A program made the translations under genes and the position numbers. Below the pieces are notes generated by a model, which was not told the DNA's origin, did not search any database, and saw only the letters and a program-made list of their open reading frames with translations. From Coriobacteriaceae bacterium (GTDB lineage: Bacteria > Actinomycetota > Coriobacteriia > Coriobacteriales > QAMH01), in assembly GCA_004553405.1 (NCBI GenBank), contig SFLO01000045.1, positions 1 to 7,315 on the forward strand: 7,315 bases of DNA. The letters are read 5' to 3'. This document shows positions 1 through 4,996 of this stretch, one piece after another. The number at the start of each line of letters is the position of its first letter. Position 1 is the stretch's first letter.

Positions 1-1
1 C

Positions 2-172
2 GTGGCGGGCTTCGACTTCGACGAGGTCGGCAAGATCCAGGACCTGCAGGAGCGCGTGAAGGCGGCCCTCAAGGCAGAGCTCAACATCGCCATCATCATC
101 AAGATCGTCGAGCCCCACACCATCCAGCGCTCCGAGGGCAAGGCCGTCCGCATCGTCGACCTGCGCGACTAG
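2..172 (+). CDS. paaK: phenylacetate-CoA ligase, C-terminal end (partial at left edge)
   Basis: Only the last 56 codons are present, ending at TAG 170-172; the start lies outside the window. Visible residues include LQERVKAALKAELN, then KIVEPHTIQRSEGKAVRIVD and a final LRD. The run V-E-P-x-T/S-I-x-R-S-E-G-K-A followed by a short R-x-x-D-x-R tail is typical of the small C-terminal AMP-ligase subdomain of PaaK-type phenylacetate-CoA ligases, where the lysine after the SEG motif sits at the end of the protein. Family knowledge: PaaK makes phenylacetyl-CoA from phenylacetate, ATP and CoA in the cytoplasm. The ACT-domain gene starts 33 nt downstream and is probably in the same operon. Genes of this type are commonly found beside iorAB, and iorAB does occur later in this window. 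A related aryl-acid ligase with another substrate cannot be excluded from the tail alone. Confidence 0.8.
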   Translation: MAGFDFDEVGKIQDLQERVKAALKAELNIAIIIKIVEPHTIQRSEGKAVRIVDLRD

Positions 173-190
173 GCCCGCCCACACCATCTA

Positions 191-196
191 AGGAGG
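191..196 (+). promoter_or_regulatory. ribosome binding site that decides the ACT gene start
   Basis: AGGAGG at 191-196 is a full consensus Shine-Dalgarno. It directly abuts an in-frame ATG at 197, too close to use, but lies 9 nt before the ATG at 206. It therefore supports the start at 206. Confidence 0.8.
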
Positions 197-205
197 ATGA
201 CCAGC

Positions 206-616
206 ATGATCGACCAGCTCACCGTCTTCATCGAGAACAAGACCGGACGCCTCACCGCCCTGTGCAAGACCTTGGGCGACGCGGGCATCAACATGAACGC
301 GCTCTCTGTGGCAGACACCGCCGACTACGGCGTGGCGCGCATCATCTGCAGCGACCCGACCAAGGCGGCCGAGGTCCTGAGCGAGGCGGGCTTCCGCGCC
401 ACCACCACCAAGGTGGTTGCCGTCGAGGTCCCCGACACCCCCGGTGCCCTGGCAGGCGTCTTCGCCGCTCTGGAAGACCGCGGCATCAACGTGCAGTACA
501 GCTACTGCTTCTCTGCCAACGGCAAGGCCATGGACGCCCTCAAGGCGCCCGAGGAGGCCATCGCCGCGCTGAGCGCAGCCGGCTATTCCGTGATGCACCA
601 GGCAGACCTCGCCTAG
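206..616 (+). CDS. tandem ACT-domain protein
   Basis: 136 aa, starting at ATG 206 and ending at TAG 614-616. Two ACT domains follow each other: about residues 3-66 (ENKTGRLTALCKTLGDAGIN, then an IICSD strand) and 71-132 (VPDTPGALAGVFAALEDRGI, then the second repeat). Both show the ACT signature of a strand, then N/D-x-x/T-P/T-G-x-L as helix start, then G-I-N before the next strand. Length and arrangement match small stand-alone double-ACT proteins (COG4747-like), which are regulatory amino-acid-binding modules without a catalytic domain. The gene follows paaK by 33 nt and probably shares its transcript. From the position I infer that it senses an aromatic amino acid or aryl acid and modulates the ligase or a related enzyme; the sequence does not show the ligand. 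The gene is intact and its codon use matches its neighbours. Confidence 0.88.
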   Translation: MIDQLTVFIENKTGRLTALCKTLGDAGINMNALSVADTADYGVARIICSDPTKAAEVLSEAGFRATTTKVVAVEVPDTPGALAGVFAALEDRGINVQYSYCFSANGKAMDALKAPEEAIAALSAAGYSVMHQADLA

Positions 617-657
617 CAGACCGCCAGGCTCGTTAAGCTTGGGCAACAAGCTCGCTC

Positions 658-689
658 GCAGGCCGGTTGGCTCACGCCAGCCGGCCTGC
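658..689 (+). terminator. 13-bp hairpin after the ACT gene, probable terminator
   Basis: GCAGGCCGGTTGG (658-670) pairs with CCAGCCGGCCTGC (677-689) around a 6-nt loop, giving 13 bp with a single G-U wobble. It follows the end of the paaK-ACT pair, so it is probably its terminator. Only two T residues follow (690-691), so it is not a classic intrinsic terminator with a U-tract. A weaker stem, AGCTTG 636-641 with CAAGCT 647-652, lies just upstream. Because the hairpin ends 7 nt before a TATAAT box, it could instead be an operator. Confidence 0.55.
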
Positions 690-696
690 TTGGCGT

Positions 697-702
697 TATA
701 AT
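697..702 (+). promoter_or_regulatory. candidate -10 box for the carboxypeptidase gene
   Basis: A perfect TATAAT stands out in a GC-rich gap. Transcription would start near 709, leaving a leader of about 36 nt before the GTG at 745. No good -35 is visible at 16-18 bp spacing (that stretch reads around ACGCCA, inside the hairpin) and there is no TG extension. Recognition may depend on an activator, or the match may be chance. Confidence 0.5.
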
Positions 703-744
703 GAGCAGTCCGTGTTCGAGCCTGTCATCTGAGGGGAGCTGCCT

Positions 745-2076
745 GTGAAACGCCTGTGGTCATGCCTGCTGAGCGCCGTCGTGGCGTTCTCGCTGGTTGT
801 CGCCTGCGCGCCCGCCGCCGCCCTGGCAGACATCCGCGGCACAGACTACGTGGGCAGCACCACCGTCACAGACCGCCGCCTCACCGTTACAGAGGCCCCC
901 ACCATCGACGCCGCCTACGGCGTGCTGGTCGATGCAGACGGCAACGTCTTGTGGTCGCGCGAGGCAGACCACCAAAGCGCCATGGCCTCCATCACCAAGA
1001 TCATGACCGCCGTCGTCGCGCTGGAAAACGCCCAGCTCGACGATGTCTTCACCGTGTCTGCCGCCGCCGCGAGCGTGGGCGAGTCGTCTGCCGGGCTGGC
1101 CCAGGGCGACAAGGCCACAGTCTACCAGCTGCTCTGCGGCCTGCTCATCCACTCCGGCAACGACGCCGGCGTGGTCTTGGCAGAGGGCGTGGCCGGCAGC
1201 GTGGAGTCCTTCGTCCAGATGATGAACGACAAGGCGCAGGAGCTGGGCCTGCGCAACACCCACTACACCAACCCCCACGGCCTCGACGCCGCCGGCCACT
1301 ACTCCAGCGCCGCAGACATCGCCGTGCTCTCGCGCTACGCCATGAAGGACAAGACCTTCCGCAAGATCGTGAACAAGAAGAAGATCACGCTCGACTACGG
1401 CGGCCGCAAGAGCACCTTCCGCTCGACGAACTCGCTGCTCAACACCTGGGACCCGTGCATCGGCGTCAAGACCGGCTACACGGGCAAGGCGGGCTACTGT
1501 CTGTCGAGCGCTGCCAAGAAGGACGGCATGGAGCTCTACGCCGTGGTGCTGGGCTGCGCAGACGAGGGCCAGCGCTTCACGGACTGCTACCGCCTGCTCA
1601 ACTGGGGCTTCGACCACTACCGCAGCTTCAAGCTGGCCTCGGCAGACGAGGTGCTGGCGCAAGTTCCCGTGAGCGGCTACCTCAACCGCACCGTGGACGC
1701 CGGTGTGGCAGAGGACGTGAGCGCCCCGGCGCTCGACTACGACGGCGACATCTCGATCGACATCGCCCTCATCGACCTGCCGGATGGCGCGGAGGAGGGC
1801 GCGCGCGTGGGCACCATCACCTGGCGCCAGGGCGAGATAGCCGTGGCGTCGGCCCCGCTGGTGGCCAAGGAGCGCGTGGGCAGGCCCTGGGCCCTAAGCT
1901 CTGTGTGGACCTCGGTCTGCCGCCTGGTGGGCTGGTTCACCGGCGACGACTGCGTGGCCGACACAGTGCTCAACGTCGAGGCCATCGAGGTGAGCCGCGC
2001 CGGCGGCGAGCACGGCGAGGTCATCGACGAGAACATGGAAGAAACCATCCGCAAGGACGCAGCAAGGAACGTGTGA
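745..2076 (+). CDS. exported D-alanyl-D-alanine carboxypeptidase (penicillin-binding protein, peptidase S11)
   Basis: 443 aa, GTG start with GAGGGGAG at 731-738 about 6 nt upstream. All three serine penicillin-recognition motifs are present with S11/DacA spacing: S-I-T-K at 82-85 (nucleophile Ser82, Lys85), S-G-N at 137-139 and K-T-G at 242-244. The family removes the terminal D-Ala from peptidoglycan pentapeptides outside the membrane. The N-terminus is a signal peptide: KR at 2-3, a hydrophobic stretch to about residue 20, then A-L-A before D29, a good signal peptidase I site. V-V-A-C21 also resembles a lipobox, so lipid anchoring is an alternative. A C-terminal PBP5-like beta domain is likely at about 300-375. 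Residues 381-399 (PWALSSVWTSVCRLVGWF) could be the amphipathic membrane anchor usual in DacA proteins, followed by an acidic tail of about 40 residues. The end overlaps the next gene by 4 nt. Confidence 0.93.
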   Translation: MKRLWSCLLSAVVAFSLVVACAPAAALADIRGTDYVGSTTVTDRRLTVTEAPTIDAAYGVLVDADGNVLWSREADHQSAMASITKIMTAVVALENAQLDDVFTVSAAAASVGESSAGLAQGDKATVYQLLCGLLIHSGNDAGVVLAEGVAGSVESFVQMMNDKAQELGLRNTHYTNPHGLDAAGHYSSAADIAVLSRYAMKDKTFRKIVNKKKITLDYGGRKSTFRSTNSLLNTWDPCIGVKTGYTGKAGYCLSSAAKKDGMELYAVVLGCADEGQRFTDCYRLLNWGFDHYRSFKLASADEVLAQVPVSGYLNRTVDAGVAEDVSAPALDYDGDISIDIALIDLPDGAEEGARVGTITWRQGEIAVASAPLVAKERVGRPWALSSVWTSVCRLVGWFTGDDCVADTVLNVEAIEVSRAGGEHGEVIDENMEETIRKDAARNV

Positions 2077-2804
2077 TAGAAGTGACGAACAACAGCACCA
2101 ACGGCAGCACCGTGTACGCAGTCGACCTCTCCATGGCCGGCACCATCCGCATCGTGGGGGCCGACGCCCCGCGCTTCGTGCGCACGATGTACTCCGGCAG
2201 CATGGAGTCCTTCGACCAGCTCTTCGGGATCTCTCAGGGCATGATCTTGTCCAGCCAGGGCGAGGTCATCGACATGGTGGGCGTGGTGCGCACCGGCAAC
2301 GACGAGTGCCTGGTCGTAACCTCCACAGACAACGTGGGCGAGGTCCTCATGTGGCTCGAGGCCCACGCAGAGCTCGAAGACGACAAGGGGAGGATCTTCC
2401 CGGATCTCACCATCGAGGACCAGAGCATGAAGCTCGCCATGATGCTGCTCTACGGCCCCGGCAGCGCCGAGCTCTTCGACGAGCTCCAGGCCGCCTGCGA
2501 GGCAAGCCGCATCTTCATGATCGGCTGCAGCTTCGACGAGGCCTGCTACGCTGTGCCGGAAGGTCCGGCCCGCTTCTTCATCGTGGCGCCCAACATGGCG
2601 CCCGAGGTGGGGCGCTTCCTCAACGAGCGCCTCAACGTCGAGGTCCTCAAGCTCGACGAGTACACCCAGCAGCTGATGGAGGCCGGCCAGGTGGCCCCCG
2701 CCCTGCAGGACCCCGGCTACCACAGCCCCGCAGAGCTCGGCCTCGAGGGCTACCTCAGGGATGTGCACGACTTTGTCGGCGCCCGCGCCCTGGGTTTGGA
2801 GTAG
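2073..2804 (+). CDS. GcvT/YgfZ-like folate-binding-fold protein, single domain
   Basis: 243 aa. The chosen GTG start at 2073 forms a GTGA overlap with the carboxypeptidase stop, with AAGGA at 2064-2068 four nt upstream; GTG 2082 is the alternative. Residues 15-130 resemble the N-terminal domain of glycine-cleavage T protein: YAVDLSMAGTIRIVGADAP matches the family's D-L-S-x-x-G-x-I-x-V-x-G-x-D-A opening, then SSQGEVIDM where the family has a G-G-I-I-D-D-L loop, and LLYGPGSAELFDEL where it has a V-Q-G-P strand. The active-site loop has only one of the two usual aspartates (V-I-D67-M), and the protein lacks the C-terminal barrel of true aminomethyltransferases (about 360-400 aa). It is therefore probably not a glycine-cleavage enzyme; no other glycine-cleavage gene is nearby. 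A folate-binding or YgfZ-like accessory role is possible. The function is not recognised. The overlap suggests translational coupling with the carboxypeptidase. Confidence 0.72.
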   Translation: MIEVTNNSTNGSTVYAVDLSMAGTIRIVGADAPRFVRTMYSGSMESFDQLFGISQGMILSSQGEVIDMVGVVRTGNDECLVVTSTDNVGEVLMWLEAHAELEDDKGRIFPDLTIEDQSMKLAMMLLYGPGSAELFDELQAACEASRIFMIGCSFDEACYAVPEGPARFFIVAPNMAPEVGRFLNERLNVEVLKLDEYTQQLMEAGQVAPALQDPGYHSPAELGLEGYLRDVHDFVGARALGLE

Positions 2805-2842
2805 CCTGTTCCTGTAGCGAACACACACGTTTGGAGGAAGCG

Positions 2843-3268
2843 ATGAGCGCAACCTGCCCTATCTGCAACGAGCCGCTCGCCCCCGGCATCGCCTGCTGCC
2901 CCCGCTGCGGCTTCACCCTCACGGGTGCCACAGAGGCCTTCGAGCCCGTGGCCGCACCCGCCGCCGCCTCCAGCATCCCCGTGCTCAAGGTGGTCAAGGG
3001 CCCCTACAACGGCCAGGAGTTCGCCATGAGGGAAGGCTCCTTCAGCATCGGGCGCGACCCCTCGTGCGACCTCTTCCTCAACAACATGACCGTCTCGCGC
3101 CTGCACGCCACCATCACCATCACGGGCGACTCCGCGCGCATCGTCGACGAGGGCTCGCTCAACGGCACCTGGGTCAACGGCGCCGTGGTCGACCAGGCCC
3201 CGCTCTCCAGCGGCTCCACCCTGCAGATCGGCACCTTCGAGATGCTCTTCCAGCGCAAGCCCCTCTAA
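2843..3268 (+). CDS. zinc-ribbon plus FHA-domain protein
   Basis: 141 aa, ATG start with GGAGG at 2833-2837 five nt upstream. Residues 5-22 form a zinc ribbon with two CxxC knuckles: C5-P-I-C8 and C19-P-R-C22. An Ala/Pro-rich linker (about 23-45) leads to an FHA domain at about 46-139. The FHA core residues are all there: G70-R71 (in FSIGRDPSCD), S85-R-L-H88, and N107-G108 (in GSLNGTWVNG). Family knowledge: FHA domains bind phosphothreonine peptides and act with Ser/Thr kinases of the Pkn type. The linker has T30-E-A-F33, which loosely resembles the N-terminal phosphoacceptor region of GarA/OdhI-type FHA proteins; whether it is phosphorylated is speculation. No kinase or phosphatase is in the window. 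The gene follows the GcvT-like gene by 38 nt with no clear promoter between them, so it is probably co-transcribed with it. It is cytoplasmic, with no signal or membrane segment. Confidence 0.93.
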   Translation: MSATCPICNEPLAPGIACCPRCGFTLTGATEAFEPVAAPAAASSIPVLKVVKGPYNGQEFAMREGSFSIGRDPSCDLFLNNMTVSRLHATITITGDSARIVDEGSLNGTWVNGAVVDQAPLSSGSTLQIGTFEMLFQRKPL

Positions 3269-3294
3269 GGAATACGCTCCCTTCCAGGCATTAC

Positions 3295-3303
3295 TGGTAT
3301 CAT
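3295..3303 (+). promoter_or_regulatory. candidate extended -10 promoter for ligase-iorAB
   Basis: TGGTATCAT fits an extended -10 (TGn followed by a 5 of 6 match to TATAAT). It lies in a comparatively AT-rich patch of a 72-nt gap. Transcription would begin near 3310, about 30 nt before the TTG start. No convincing -35 is visible at the expected distance, which extended -10 promoters tolerate. Confidence 0.4.
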
Positions 3304-3323
3304 CTACGGGTTGCAATTCCCTA

Positions 3324-3332
3324 GGGAGGGAG
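3324..3332 (+). promoter_or_regulatory. ribosome binding site that decides the TTG start of the ligase
   Basis: GGGAGGGAG lies 8 nt before TTG 3341. An earlier in-frame TTG at 3311 precedes this site and has no ribosome binding site of its own, so 3341 is preferred. Confidence 0.7.
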
Positions 3333-3340
3333 CGTTAGCT

Positions 3341-4984
3341 TTGCCTATCACAGACTATCTCCGCCGCAACGCCGCCCAGTTCGGCGACGAGGTGGCGCTC
3401 GTCGAGGTCAACCCCCAGATCCAGGAGGAGCGCCGCGTCACCTGGCGCGACTACCGCCTAGTCGAGCACACCGACCCCACACCGTACCGCCGCGAGATCA
3501 CCTGGAAGGTCTTCGACGAGAAGGCCAACCGCCTGGCCAACCTGCTCTTGGAGCGCGGCGTGGGCAAGGGCGACAAGGTCGCCGTCCTGCTCATGAACTG
3601 CCTCGAGTGGCTGCCCATCTACTTCGGCATCCTCAAGACCGGCGCCGTGGCCGTACCCCTCAACTTCCGCTATACCGCAGACGAGATCAAGTACTGCCTG
3701 GGCATCGCCGAGGCCAACGTGCTGCTCTTCGGGCCGGAGTTCGTGGGCCGTGTGGAAGACGCGCTGCCCGGCCTGGAGCTCTGCCGCATGCTGCTCTACG
3801 TGGGCAAGGACTGCCCCACCTTCGCAGAGGACTACGCGGAGCTCACCGCCAACACCTCCAGCGCAGACCCGATGATCCCCCTCGATGACAACGAGGACGC
3901 CGCCATCTACTTCTCGAGCGGCACCACGGGCTTCCCCAAGGCCATCCTGCACGACCACACATCCATCGTGCACGCCGCCCGCATGGAGAAGGAGCACCAC
4001 AAGACCACGCACGACGACGTCTTCCTGTGCATCCCGCCGCTGTATCACACCGGCGCCAAGATCCACCTGCTCGGCGGCCTGCTGGTGGGCTCGCGCAGCG
4101 TGCTGCTGCGTGGCGTCACCCCGCAGACCATCTTCCAGACCATGAGCGACGAGCGCTGCACCATCTGCTGGCTGCTGGTGCCCTGGGCGCAAGACATCCT
4201 GCTGGCGCTCGAGGAGGGCAGGCTCAAGATCGAGGACTACCAGCTCGATCAGTGGCGCCTCATGCACATCGGCGCCCAGCCCGTGCCCAAGTCGCTGGTG
4301 GCCAAGTGGAAGGAGTACTTCCCCCACCACGACTACGACACCAACTACGGCCTTTCCGAGAGCATGGGCCCCGGCGTGGTGCACCTGGGCATGGAGAACA
4401 TCCACAAGGTGGGCGCCATCGGCATCCCCGGCTACGGCTGCGAGGCCAAGCTCATCGGGCCGGACGGCGCGGTGCAAGAGGGCAACCCCGCCCTGGGCGA
4501 GCTCTGCGTCAAGGGCCCTACGCTCATGAGCTGCTACTACAACAACCCCCAGGCCACCGAGGAGACCCTGGTCGACGGCTGGCTGCTCACCGGCGACATC
4601 GCCGAGCGCGACGAGGACGGCTTCTACTGGCTGGTCGACCGCAAGAAGGACGTCATCATCATGGGCGGCGAGAACATCTACCCCGTGCAGATCGAGGCCT
4701 TCATGGCAGCGCACCCGGCCATCAAGGACGTCGCCGTCATCGGCCTGCCCGACCAGCGCCTGGGAGAGATCTCCGCTGCCATCGTCGAGCTCAAGCCGGA
4801 CTACGAGGGCAAGGTGAGCGCAGAGGACATCGACGCCTTCTGCCTCGACCTGCCGCGCTACAAGCGCCCGCGCAAGATCATCTTCGACCACGTCATCCGC
4901 AACGCCACCGGCAAGATCGACAAGGTCGCCCTGCGCAAGCTCTACAACGCAGAGAACCTGGTGGCGCGCGAGAACAACGCATAA
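3341..4984 (+). CDS. AMP-forming acyl-CoA ligase (ANL superfamily)
   Basis: 547 aa from TTG 3341. The adenylation motifs are in order: phosphate loop YFSSGTTGFPK (190-200), IPPLYHTGA (231-239), Y-G-L-S-E (336-340), LLTGDIAERDEDGFYWLVDR (415-434) with D419 as the probable ribose-binding Asp, MGGENIYPVQIE (441-452), and N-A-T-G-K525 with the catalytic lysine near the C-terminus. The enzyme should make an acyl-adenylate and then an acyl-CoA in the cytoplasm. The substrate cannot be read from sequence; the iorA start 12 nt downstream suggests an aryl-acetate or another acid from amino-acid breakdown. The N-terminus has an extra stretch (about 25-55) in which RRVTWRDY (31-38) is echoed by RREITWKV (50-57), where most family members have one short strand. 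The length is near normal, and there is no break. It heads a probable ligase-iorA-iorB operon. Confidence 0.92.
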   Translation: MPITDYLRRNAAQFGDEVALVEVNPQIQEERRVTWRDYRLVEHTDPTPYRREITWKVFDEKANRLANLLLERGVGKGDKVAVLLMNCLEWLPIYFGILKTGAVAVPLNFRYTADEIKYCLGIAEANVLLFGPEFVGRVEDALPGLELCRMLLYVGKDCPTFAEDYAELTANTSSADPMIPLDDNEDAAIYFSSGTTGFPKAILHDHTSIVHAARMEKEHHKTTHDDVFLCIPPLYHTGAKIHLLGGLLVGSRSVLLRGVTPQTIFQTMSDERCTICWLLVPWAQDILLALEEGRLKIEDYQLDQWRLMHIGAQPVPKSLVAKWKEYFPHHDYDTNYGLSESMGPGVVHLGMENIHKVGAIGIPGYGCEAKLIGPDGAVQEGNPALGELCVKGPTLMSCYYNNPQATEETLVDGWLLTGDIAERDEDGFYWLVDRKKDVIIMGGENIYPVQIEAFMAAHPAIKDVAVIGLPDQRLGEISAAIVELKPDYEGKVSAEDIDAFCLDLPRYKRPRKIIFDHVIRNATGKIDKVALRKLYNAENLVARENNA

Positions 4985-4996
4985 GGGAGTATCGAG

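Larger units (their letters stand above)
3274..3335 (+). repeat. 12-bp inverted repeat spanning the ligase promoter and ribosome binding site
   Basis: ACGCTCCCTTCC (3274-3285) can pair with GGGAGGGAGCGT (3324-3335): 12 bp with one G-U wobble, across a 38-nt loop. The right arm contains the whole purine-rich Shine-Dalgarno of the acyl-CoA ligase. The left arm lies upstream of the candidate extended -10, so only read-through transcripts from the FHA gene would carry both arms. Confidence 0.6.

Noticed and set aside
197..205. ATG 197 as the start of the ACT protein
   Set aside because: It directly abuts the AGGAGG, leaving no spacer. ATG 206 has a 9-nt spacer and begins close to the first ACT strand.
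756..2072. Open frame extending the GcvT-like gene far upstream through the carboxypeptidase
   Set aside because: The upstream part is an Arg/Pro-rich shadow of the carboxypeptidase gene. GcvT homology starts only after about 2110, and a ribosome binding site supports a start at 2073.
2306..2842. Upstream extension of the FHA protein frame
   Set aside because: It overlaps the GcvT-like gene in another frame, with an Arg-rich translation. GGAGG and ATG 2843 give the zinc ribbon at the N-terminus as expected.
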